This document shows positions 36,704-44,390 of a stretch of DNA of 64,000 bases, piece by piece (position 1 is the first letter of the stretch; each line of letters begins with the position of its first letter). Location of the stretch: the NCBI GenBank assembly GCA_001304855.1, contig BBZN01000015.1:34551-98550 (forward strand). Reading direction: 5' to 3'. The DNA comes from Clostridia bacterium UC5.1-1D2 (GTDB lineage Bacteria; Bacillota; Clostridia; Lachnospirales; Lachnospiraceae). Position numbers and translations under genes: made by a program. Below the pieces are notes generated by a model, which worked only from the letters and a program-made list of their open reading frames with translations, made no database searches and was not told the DNA's origin.

Positions 36704-37564
36704 ATGAGAGTGCTGGTAACAGGAGCGAAAGGACAGTTGGGCAGGGACGTGATGGACGAGCTGGAAGCCCGGGGGCTGGAAGGAATAGGCGTGGACATCG
36801 AGGAGATGGATATCACCGACGGGGAGGCCTGCAAAACTGTGATTACAGAGGCAAAACCAGACGCAGTTATACACTGTGCCGCATATACTGCAGTAGATGC
36901 AGCTGAGGATAATCTGGAACTGTGCCGCAAAATCAACGGGGAGGGCACCAGGAATATTGCAAAGGTCTGCAAGGCTCTGGACATAAAGATGATGTACATC
37001 AGCACAGATTATGTGTTCGACGGCGGCGGACAAAGGCCTTGGGAACCGGATGACCACAGAGAGCCTCTCAACGTCTACGGCCTCACTAAGTACGAGGGGG
37101 AGATCGGCGTGGAACAGAACCTGCAGAAATATTTCATCGTCCGGATCGCCTGGGTTTTCGGCCTTAACGGCAAAAACTTTATCAAAACCATGCTGCGCCT
37201 GGGCAGAGAGAAGGGATGCGTATCGGTGGTGGACGATCAGATCGGTTCCCCAACCTACACCTACGACCTGGCCCGCCTTCTGGTGGACATGATTCAGACG
37301 GAGCAGTACGGCCGCTACCATGCCACCAACGAGGGCCTGTGCAGCTGGTATGAGTTTGCCTGTGAGATATTCAAACAGGCAGGTATGGATGAGGTGAAGG
37401 TGACGCCTGTGGACTCCAAAGAATTTGCGGCAAAGGCCAGACGCCCCGGAAACAGCCGTATGAGTAAGGAAAAGCTGACGGAGAAGGGGTTTGGGCGGCT
37501 GCCCTCATGGCAGGACGCCCTCAGCCGGTATCTGGCTGATCTGAAAAGCCGCGGCATGATGTAG
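36704..37564 (+). CDS. rfbD: dTDP-4-dehydrorhamnose reductase
   Basis: Final NADPH reduction to dTDP-L-rhamnose. Start ATG 36704 (MRVLVTGAKGQLG) with AAAGGAAGG in front; the frame extends upstream but without a site. STDYVFDGG and YGLTKYEGE (YxxxK) are the catalytic segments; the C-terminal end RPGNSRMSKEKL is typical. 286 residues, intact. The 3,5-epimerase gene rfbC, needed between rfbB and rfbD, is not in the window. Confidence 0.94.
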   Translation: MRVLVTGAKGQLGRDVMDELEARGLEGIGVDIEEMDITDGEACKTVITEAKPDAVIHCAAYTAVDAAEDNLELCRKINGEGTRNIAKVCKALDIKMMYISTDYVFDGGGQRPWEPDDHREPLNVYGLTKYEGEIGVEQNLQKYFIVRIAWVFGLNGKNFIKTMLRLGREKGCVSVVDDQIGSPTYTYDLARLLVDMIQTEQYGRYHATNEGLCSWYEFACEIFKQAGMDEVKVTPVDSKEFAAKARRPGNSRMSKEKLTEKGFGRLPSWQDALSRYLADLKSRGMM

Positions 37565-37591
37565 ACAACCCGACAGGAAGGAATGAAAGCA

Positions 37592-38943
37592 ATGGGAAAA
37601 TATTTTGGAACAGATGGTTTCCGCGGGGAAGCAACGTAGATTTGACAGTGGAGCACGCTTACAAGGTAGGCCGTTTTCTGGGATGGTATTATGGCCGGAA
37701 AGCGCCCGATGAAACATGCAGAATCGTAATCGGGAAGGACACCAGAAGAAGCAGTTATATGTTTGAGTATTCCCTGGTTGCAGGGCTTACAGCTTCCGGC
37801 GCGGATGTATACCTGCTCCATGTTACAACTACCCCAAGCGTATCTTACGTGGTGCGCACAGAGGGATTCAACTGCGGTATTATGATATCCGCCAGCCATA
37901 ATCCCTATTACGACAACGGAATCAAGGTGATCAACGAGAGGGGAGAAAAGCTGGAGGAGACGGTGATCCTTGAGATTGAACGGTATCTGGATGGTGAGAT
38001 GGGGGAAATTCCGCTGGCCAGAAAAGACAAAATCGGCCGTACCGTAGACTTTGCCGCAGGCCGCAACCGCTACATCGGTTATCTGATTTCCATTGCCACC
38101 CGCTCCTTTAAGAACATGAAGGTGGCCCTGGACTGCTCCAACGGCAGCGCGTCGGCCATTGCCAAGAACGTATTCGACGCCCTGGGCGCGGAAACCCATG
38201 TGATAAATAACGAGCCCAACGGCCTGAATATTAATACGGACTGCGGCTCCACCCATATTGAATATCTCCAGAAGTTTGTTCTGGAGGAAAAATGTGACCT
38301 GGGCTTTGCCTATGACGGCGATGCGGACCGGTGCATCGCAGTGGACGGAAAGGGCCGGGTAGTGGACGGAGATGTGATAATGTATATCTGCGGCAAGTAC
38401 ATGAAGGAGCAGGGGACCCTCTTTAACAATACGGTGGTAACCACGGTTATGTCCAACTTCGGCCTCTATAAAGCCTTCGACAGGGACCAGATCTCCTATG
38501 AGAAAACAGCAGTGGGCGATAAGTATGTATATGAGAATATGGCGGCCACAGGGAACTGCCTGGGGGGCGAGCAGTCCGGCCATATTATATTCAGCAAGCA
38601 CGCCACCACCGGGGATGGCATTCTTACCTCCCTGAAGGTGATGGAGGTGGTGCTGGAAAAGAAACAGACCCTGGAAAAGCTGGCCTCAGAGGTTGAGATC
38701 TATCCTCAGGTTCTTAAAAATGTCCGGGTTAAGGATAAGAAGGAGGCTCAGGACGATCCGGCAGTCCAGGCCGAGGTGGCCGGAGTGGCCAAAAGCCTTG
38801 GAAGCAACGGAAGAATTCTTCTGCGCCAGTCGGGCACAGAGCCGGTGGTCCGCGTTATGGTGGAGGCGCCGGACATGGAGACCTGCGGAAAGTATGTGGA
38901 CCAGGTCATAGAGGTGATGAAAGCTCAGGGGCATTGTGTTTAA
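37592..38943 (+). CDS. glmM: Phosphoglucosamine mutase (one frameshift)
   Basis: Interconverts glucosamine-6-P and glucosamine-1-P for UDP-GlcNAc. MGKYFGTDGFRGEAN is the usual start; a C is missing near 37636, so the first 15 codons lie in another frame from VDLTVEHAYKVGRFLG. The phosphoserine loop is GIMISASHNPYYDNGIK, the Mg loop AYDGDADRCIAVD, the sugar-binding GEQSGHII and the phosphate-binding LRQSGTEPVVRVMVE. Repaired length 450. It lies 27 bases after rfbD and ends with a strong terminator. Confidence 0.95.
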
Positions 38944-38964
38944 AAATTAACAGACCGCTCAGGT

Positions 38965-39013
38965 ATCCTCTCTCTGCTTTGGGATTGTCCCATGGCGGAG
39001 AGAGGATTTTTTG
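38965..39013 (+). terminator. Strong terminator after glmM
   Basis: ATCCTCTCTC pairs with GAGAGAGGAT (ending 39007) around an inner GGGATTGTCCC hairpin, followed by TTTTTTG. Confidence 0.85.
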
Positions 39014-39208
39014 CGTGTTCCGGTCTGCAGCTGTCCGCCCCGCACCTGTCAAACAGTGTCTGATAAACTGCACAAATAATTGTAGATATGGAGCATAAAC
39101 TGTGTTAAAGTAGTATAAATTGCGGCCTGAATATTGCCAAATAATTATAAAAATTCCACAATTGCAAGGGGGTATTTCAAATTGACCTAAGACCCTGATC
39201 CACTTAGA

Positions 39209-39343
39209 ATGAAGGCGAAAGGAACCAACATTTTAAGCCGCTCCGCCAGGTTCGCAGAGGACCTTGCTATGACTGAGTATGTGAGAGATCTCACCAGGTC
39301 GTATGCAATCATCGCAGGTAAGCTGCCAAAGAAGGGCGGCTGA
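39209..39343 (+). CDS. Small unrecognised protein (44 aa) ahead of the deoC genes
   Basis: ATG 39209 opens 44 codons, MKAKGTNILSRSARFAEDL.. ending IIAGKLPKKGG, with coding-like composition (charged amphipathic helix, Gly-rich end) and stop at 39341-39343. There is no good ribosome binding site at this ATG; AAGGGGG at 39166-39172 would fit a TTG at 39182 that is in frame but has an intervening TAA, so a miscalled base is possible. I do not recognise the family. Its end overlaps the upstream side of leader copy C. Confidence 0.35.
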   Translation: MKAKGTNILSRSARFAEDLAMTEYVRDLTRSYAIIAGKLPKKGG

Positions 39344-39430
39344 GCGCTCACAGCGATTTCCGGGCGGAGATGTATGTATCACAGTCAGGCGTCTGAAACA
39401 CAGACGCTAAGTGCTCATAACAAGGAGGAA
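39341..39430 (+). ncRNA. Structured leader element, copy C (upstream of deoC 1)
   Basis: Block ATGTATGTATCACAGTCA (39370-39387, a looser match to ATGTATCGCACGTAA), stem GCGTCTG (39389-39395), loop AAACA, CAGACGC (39401-39407), tail TAAGTGCTCATAACAAGG then AGGAA (to 39430). An extra GAGCGCTCA appears at 39342-39350, upstream of the block. Confidence 0.55.
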
Positions 39431-39437
39431 TAAGGGA

Positions 39438-40102
39438 ATGAATGTAACAAGAAATGATGTGGAACGATTAATTGACGCTTCCCTGGGAGCGACGCCGGCG
39501 CCTACATTAGGCAGGTGGAGGAGTTTGTAAGGAAGTCCTTAAATTATAACTTTGCCACCACACTGACGGAACCATTTTTTATTAAGGGAAATGCGGAAAT
39601 TCTTCACGAGGCAGGAAAACAGCTGGTAAGCGTTATCTCCTACCCTCTGGGGGGAATGACTCACGAGGCTAAATTATTCCAGGCCAAACAGGCGCTTAAG
39701 GACGGAGCCGACGAGCTGGACGTATCCATGGACGTAAGCGCATTCAAATCCGGCCGATATGACTATGTGAAAGAAGAGTTAAAGCCGTTTGTGGACATTA
39801 TGGAGGGAAAAATCCTGAAAATGATTTATTTTGCCAGCCTTCTTACAGAGGATGAGCAGCTCAGGGCGGCTGAGATGGCCATCGATCTGGGAATCCCATT
39901 CTTAAAGACGAACACCGGCTTTGGTTTTGTCACCACCACGGATCAGGTTAAGCTTATTAAGACCCACTACAATGACGCGATTAAGGTTATGACTTCCGGA
40001 GGCGTCCGCACCAAAGAGGATGCCATCGCCATGATCGAGGCGGGGGCAGAGCGCATTGCCACAAGCTCCGCATTCAAAATTGTAGACAGCTTTAATGAAT
40101 AA
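39438..40102 (+). CDS. Deoxyribose-phosphate aldolase family protein 1 (one frameshift)
   Basis: Class I Schiff-base aldolase of the DeoC/LacD fold, about 221 residues. An A is missing near 39486 (GGAAGCGAC read as GGAGCGAC) between MNVTRNDVERLIDASLG and the rest. The catalytic Lys region is FLKTNTGFGF, with a second Lys region IKVMTSGGVRTKEDA. VISYPLGGMTHEAKLFQAK differs from standard DeoC, so this may be a divergent aldolase with another substrate. Next to a second DeoC, which argues for two different aldol steps or a heteromer. Confidence 0.82.
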
Positions 40103-40109
40103 GAGGTTT

Positions 40110-40195
40110 GTGAAAGAATCTCACCAAGTGGAAATGACATGTATTGCACGTAAGAGATCAAAGAATGGTCTCTGAGCGCTCATAACAAGGAGGAA
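40110..40195 (+). ncRNA. Structured leader element, copy B (upstream of deoC 2)
   Basis: AGTGGAAATGAC (40127-40138), block ATGTATTGCACGTAA (40139-40153), stem AGAGATC (40153-40159) / GGTCTCT (40167-40173), tail GAGCGCTCATAACAAGG (40175-40191) then AGGAA. Nearly identical to copy A in the block and tail while the stem is wholly different in sequence. Confidence 0.6.
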
Positions 40196-40202
40196 TATAA
40201 GA

Positions 40203-40870
40203 ATGAATAGAGAAGAGTTAGCCCGCTATATTGACCAGACCACGCTGAAACCAGGGATGACCGAAGGTTATGTCACTGAGTTCTGCGCCAACGCAAAGGA
40301 GAATCACTTTGCCAGCGTGTGTATCCTGCCGAATATGATTGAGACTGCCGCCAAAGTACTTCACGGCTCAGATACAAAGGTGTGCACTGTTATCAGCTTT
40401 CCTCTGGCTTTGATGTGCCGGAAGTGAAGATTTATGAGACAGAGGATGCACTGGCCAAAGGCGCACAGGAGATTGACCTGGTGATGAACGTATCTGCTTT
40501 AAAATCGGAGCGGTATGACATTGTGGATGCGGAGCTGGAAGGTGTGGTAAAGGCCAGCCATGACAAGGGGGCGATTGTAAAGCTGATTATAGAGACTCCG
40601 CTCCTCAATGAGGAGCAGATCGTAAAGGCCTGCCAGCTGGCTGAGAAACACGGAGTGGATATTGTTAAGACCTCCACCGGATTTTCAGCCATGCTCCCGA
40701 GGTCCACATCCGTTGAGGATGTAAAGCTTATCCGCAGCAGCATCAAGGAAACCACAGGCCTTAAGGCGGCAGGCGGAATCCGCACTACGGCAGATACCCT
40801 GGCAATGATTGAGGCAGGAGCTACAAGAATTGGGGCCAGCGCAGGAGAAGAAATTATTAAGGGCCTGTAA
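40203..40870 (+). CDS. deoC: Deoxyribose-phosphate aldolase 2 (one frameshift)
   Basis: Splits 2-deoxyribose-5-P to acetaldehyde and glyceraldehyde-3-P. Residues follow DeoC closely: YIDQTTLKPGMTE at the start, ASVCILPNMIETAAKVL, DLVMNVSALKS, the Schiff-base Lys in IVKTSTGFS and the second Lys in GLKAAGGIRT. One C is missing near 40404, in the SFPSGFDVPEVK segment. About 222 residues after repair. AAGGAGGAA, part of leader copy B, lies ten bases before the ATG. Confidence 0.9.
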
Positions 40871-40887
40871 GAAAGGCGGAGGACAGG

Positions 40888-41340
40888 ATGCAGAAGTTGG
40901 TAAGTGTGAGTGATATAGAATTAGATGTGCCGGCCATTGACTGGAGGGATGCAGTCAGAAAGTCAGGGGCTATACTTGTACAGAATGGTTATGTAACCCC
41001 TGGATATGTGGACGCTATGGTCCGGACAGTGGAGACCTTGGGGCCTTATATTGTGGTGGCTCCGGGACTTGCAATGCCTCATGCCAGGAGCACGAATGGT
41101 GTCCTCAAAAGCGGCATCAGTATCATGACATTATCCGGTCCCATAAACTTCGGCAATGAGAGCAACGATCCGGTGCACCTTGTAATCGGGTTAGCCGGAA
41201 GCAATGATGACCTTCATTTGAAAATTATGCAGACAATTGCCACCATTTTTGAAGACGAAGGTATGCTGGGAAGGATTACCACGTGCGGGGATAAGGCGGC
41301 AATTGCAGAACTATTTAATAATGCGGAGGTGGAAGAATGA
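40888..41340 (+). CDS. PTS EIIA component, mannitol/ascorbate-like
   Basis: A 150-residue EIIA of the Fru/Mtl/ascorbate fold; the phospho-His lies in GLAMPHARSTNG near residue 69, with VNFGNESNDPVHLVIGLAG-type segments (here INFGNESNDPVHLVIG). It receives phosphate from HPr and passes it to the EIIB encoded by the next gene, which overlaps by four bases. Intact. Confidence 0.9.
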   Translation: MQKLVSVSDIELDVPAIDWRDAVRKSGAILVQNGYVTPGYVDAMVRTVETLGPYIVVAPGLAMPHARSTNGVLKSGISIMTLSGPINFGNESNDPVHLVIGLAGSNDDLHLKIMQTIATIFEDEGMLGRITTCGDKAAIAELFNNAEVEE

Positions 41341-41627
41341 TACATATTGTTACAATTTGCGGATGCGGTATGGGAAGCAGTGTTATTTTAAAAATGAATG
41401 CTGAGAAAGCTTTAAAAGAACTGGGGATAAATGCAAAGCTGGAGGTCAGCGATATTACAACAGGCAAGGGCGCTGCGCGGACGGCGGATCTGGTGCTCAT
41501 AGGAAAAGAACTGGCCTATCTGGTGCAGGACATAGATAAACCGGTCATTCAACTTACCAGCTTTGTAAATAAGCAGGAGATTAAAGATAAACTGAAAGAA
41601 TACTGTGAAGCCAACGGAATTGTATAG
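41337..41627 (+). CDS. PTS EIIB component, ascorbate (SgaB/UlaB) type
   Basis: A 96-residue EIIB. The phospho-Cys is in the loop VTICGCGMGSSVILKM; the rest is the lactose/ascorbate-type IIB fold. It forms, with the IIA before it and the IIC at 42515, a complete ascorbate-family permease. Intact; ATGA overlap with IIA. Confidence 0.9.
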   Translation: MIHIVTICGCGMGSSVILKMNAEKALKELGINAKLEVSDITTGKGAARTADLVLIGKELAYLVQDIDKPVIQLTSFVNKQEIKDKLKEYCEANGIV

Positions 41628-41714
41628 AGGAAACTGTCTCCCAAAGGCGGGAGGCAGGGACGCATGTTCAGATACGCTCAGGGGGAGCGGTTGGTAAAGA
41701 AAGGATTTAAAGCT

Positions 41715-42484
41715 ATGGGGAAATTTAATGATAAGGTGGCAGTTGTCACAGGAGCCGGACAGGGAGCCGGAAAAATCTGGCCCTCCGGTTTTACGAGGCG
41801 GGGGCAGCCGTCTGCCTCCTGGACTTAAACGGAGAGAACCTGGCAGATATGGTGGAGGAGGTAAAGCCTGACAGAGAACGCTTTGCCACCTATACGGTGG
41901 ATGTCAGCGACAGCGGACAGGTTACATCCGCGATTGAGGATATAGGAAAGCGCTTCGGAAAAATCGATATTCTTATTAACAATGCAGGGGTGCTTCACAA
42001 AGGAATGATAGAGACTTCCACAGACACCCACATGCAGCTGATGGTGAATGTAAACCTGATGGGGCCTATGTACTGTACCAGGGCGGCTGTACCCTACATG
42101 AAAGAAAAGGGCGGAAATATCATTAATGTAGCTTCCATCCTGGCCACATTCCCAAACACCGGTTCCGGCGCTTACGGGGCGGCCAAGGCAGGCATGATTG
42201 TGCTTACAAGGGTATGGGCGGCAGAGCTGGCGCCTTACAATATCCGTGTGAACTGTTATGCGCCGGGCGTTCTGAATACGCCTATGGCTGAGGATGTAAT
42301 TAAAAACCGCGCGGAGAGCAAGCTTTGTCAGATACCGCTGCGCAGGTTTGGGGAGACCGACGACGCATTTAACCTGGTGAGCTTCTTCTGTTCGGAGGAG
42401 GCCGGCTACATTACAGGGCAGACCATAGGACTGGACGGAGGAATTTGGGCGACTCAGACGCCTACGGCGGCCTGGAAACTGTAA
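41715..42484 (+). CDS. Short-chain dehydrogenase/reductase (one frameshift)
   Basis: NAD(P)-dependent classical SDR of about 256 residues. Cofactor motif VVTGAGQGAGKN, NNAG in ILINNAGVLHKG, and the YxxxK pair in GAYGAAKAG; IGLDGG near the end. An A is missing near 41774 (AAAAAA read as AAAAA). Lies between the IIB and IIC genes, so it should act on the sugar phosphate delivered by this PTS, for example as a polyol-phosphate dehydrogenase before the DeoC step. Confidence 0.88.
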
Positions 42485-42514
42485 GAGAAGGTAAGAACAA
42501 AAAAGGGGGATACA

Positions 42515-43777
42515 ATGAATTTTGCAATTGATTTTATTACCAATGTGCTTGGTAATCCCACAGTTATGCTGGGAATCATCGCTTGTATCGGATTAATATT
42601 TTTAAGGAAAAGTGTCAGCGACATCGTCATGGGTACTGTTAAGACAATGATGGGCTACCTGATTCTAAGCGCAGGAACTACCATTATCGGAACTCCCATT
42701 ACACTGCTGACAACCCTTGTACAGAGAGGCCTGGGAGTGGACGGCGTGCTGCCTCTTTACTGGGTGGTTTACTCGGAGTCCATGGCGGTTTTCGGAACGG
42801 AAGCTGCGCTGATATTTATTATAGGCTTTCTTATCAACATTTTACTGGCTAAGTTCACACCGTGGAAGAATCTGGCCATGACCGTACATCTGCAGCTGTT
42901 CTGGGCCGGCTTTATGGCCAGCATTATGGCAGGCTTCGGTTTTACAGGCATTGTTATGATTCTGGTGGGCGGTTTAATCTCTGGTATCTATTACTGGATT
43001 GCAACCACCATCTCGGCCCATTATCTGAAACCTGTCACAACAGAACATGCAAACTTTGTTCCCAGCGCCATCGCCCTGGTGATTGCAGGGGAAGCGGGGC
43101 GGCTCTTTAAGAAGGGCGGAAAGTCTACAGAGGAGATTGAATTTCCAAGCTCTCTCAACTGGCTTAAGGACAGCATTATCGCTACCTGCATGGCAATGCT
43201 GGTTATGAACTTTATCTTTGCTTTTATTGCAGGTCCCGGCGTAGTAGACGAATTGGCCGCAGGAGTTCCGTGGATTCTCTATGTGCTTATTCAGTCGCTG
43301 ACCTTTGGAGGAGGTATTGCCGTAATCCTCTATGGCGTGCGCATGATGCTGGCAGAACTGATTCCCGCATTCTCAGGTGTTGCGGAGAAGTTCCTTCCCA
43401 ACGCGCTGCTGGGACTTGATTATCCTACCGTATTTCCGTATGCAGGAACTGCCGTAATGCTGGGCTTTGTATTCAGCCTCCTGGGTTCTATTCTGGCAAC
43501 GCTGGTTATGGCCTTTACCGGCTTCTCCCCTGTAGTGGTTCCGGGGGTTCAGATTAACTTCTTCGAGGGAGCCCTGGTAGGCGTCTATGCCAATGCCAGA
43601 GGCGGCATGAAGAACTGTATCTTCAGCGCTCTGATTACAGGATTCATCCTGCAGTTTGCGGTAGCCTTAACCTTCCCTCTGACGGGACATCTGATGGCAA
43701 CCGGAGGAGCATACGAGGCAATGGATTTCAATACCATTGGATATGTAATTGCGAAAGTTATGTCATTGTTCCACTAA
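42515..43777 (+). CDS. PTS EIIC component, ascorbate (SgaT/UlaA) type
   Basis: Intact 420-residue membrane permease with about eleven hydrophobic segments. VLGNPTVMLGIIACIGLIFL at the start, the glycine-rich helix GTTIIGTPITLL and HLQLFWAGFMASIMAGFG are UlaA-like. The family accepts L-ascorbate, but homologues carry other pentoses, hexoses and polyols, so the substrate is open. AAAAGGGGG precedes the ATG. Confidence 0.9.
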   Translation: MNFAIDFITNVLGNPTVMLGIIACIGLIFLRKSVSDIVMGTVKTMMGYLILSAGTTIIGTPITLLTTLVQRGLGVDGVLPLYWVVYSESMAVFGTEAALIFIIGFLINILLAKFTPWKNLAMTVHLQLFWAGFMASIMAGFGFTGIVMILVGGLISGIYYWIATTISAHYLKPVTTEHANFVPSAIALVIAGEAGRLFKKGGKSTEEIEFPSSLNWLKDSIIATCMAMLVMNFIFAFIAGPGVVDELAAGVPWILYVLIQSLTFGGGIAVILYGVRMMLAELIPAFSGVAEKFLPNALLGLDYPTVFPYAGTAVMLGFVFSLLGSILATLVMAFTGFSPVVVPGVQINFFEGALVGVYANARGGMKNCIFSALITGFILQFAVALTFPLTGHLMATGGAYEAMDFNTIGYVIAKVMSLFH

Positions 43778-43794
43778 TTTAGATTGATGAATCC

Positions 43795-43838
43795 GGCAGG
43801 CCGGGGGCTCTTTATTGGGGCGCCGGCTTGCCTCTTTG
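43795..43838 (+). terminator. Terminator after the PTS IIC gene
   Basis: GGCAGGCCGG (43795-43804) pairs with CCGGCTTGCC (43823-43832), followed by TCTTTG. The stem is strong, the U-run short. Confidence 0.6.
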
Positions 43839-43857
43839 AGAATCGGGAGGTGGATGG

Positions 43858-44379
43858 ATGGAGGACGCCGAAGGCTATCTGGAGCTGATTCGTGGAGATC
43901 CTTTTCTTGGACGGATGCTGGCCTCCTATGAGAGGGCTTCAAAAAGAGGCCGGAATTTGGATGTGCTGGATTATGGCTGCGGCTATGGATGGGGCAGCTA
44001 TGTCCTGTCGGAATTCTGCAGCAGGGTTACAGGGTATGATCCCGACGAGCAGAATCAGCTTTGCGGAGCGTATTTTTATAAAGGAAAATATCCGGTTTTG
44101 CCCGGAAGAACAGGCCCTTGCGGGACGATGCTATGATATGGCCTGCCTCTTTATGGTATTGCCCTATGTAAAGGAGGCGGATACGCTTTTGGAAAAGCTG
44201 GGCGGATATGTAAGGCAGGGGGGCGTTGTGTATCTGAGCTACAAATCGGGCCACAGGCGCCTGCCTCTGGTTTTAGAGCAGTGGGAGGAGGCAGAGGGAT
44301 TCAGCTTCTTACGAGGAAGGAGCGGTATCTGACGGAGTCGGAGAACCTGATTGAATGCAGTTATTGTAAAAATAGATAA
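43858..44379 (+). CDS. SAM-dependent methyltransferase, class I (frameshifts)
   Basis: About 174 residues after repair. SAM-binding motif LDVLDYGCGYGWGSYVLSE near residue 38, acidic loop TGYDPDE, and the post-motif YDMACLFMVLPYVKEADTLLEKL. Frame breaks lie near 44050 and near 44305; the end ECSYCKNR* at 44379 is reached in the third frame. GGGAGGTGG before the ATG. The target is unknown. It sits between the PTS genes and the PRD regulator, so it may modify the same small molecule, but it could be unrelated. Confidence 0.7.
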
Positions 44380-44390
44380 GGAAGGGTCCT

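Noticed and set aside
37315..38601. 428-codon minus-strand ORF opposite rfbD/glmM
   Set aside because: Long but antisense to two clearly identified genes; composition (Cys, His, Gly rich) is typical of a shadow frame.
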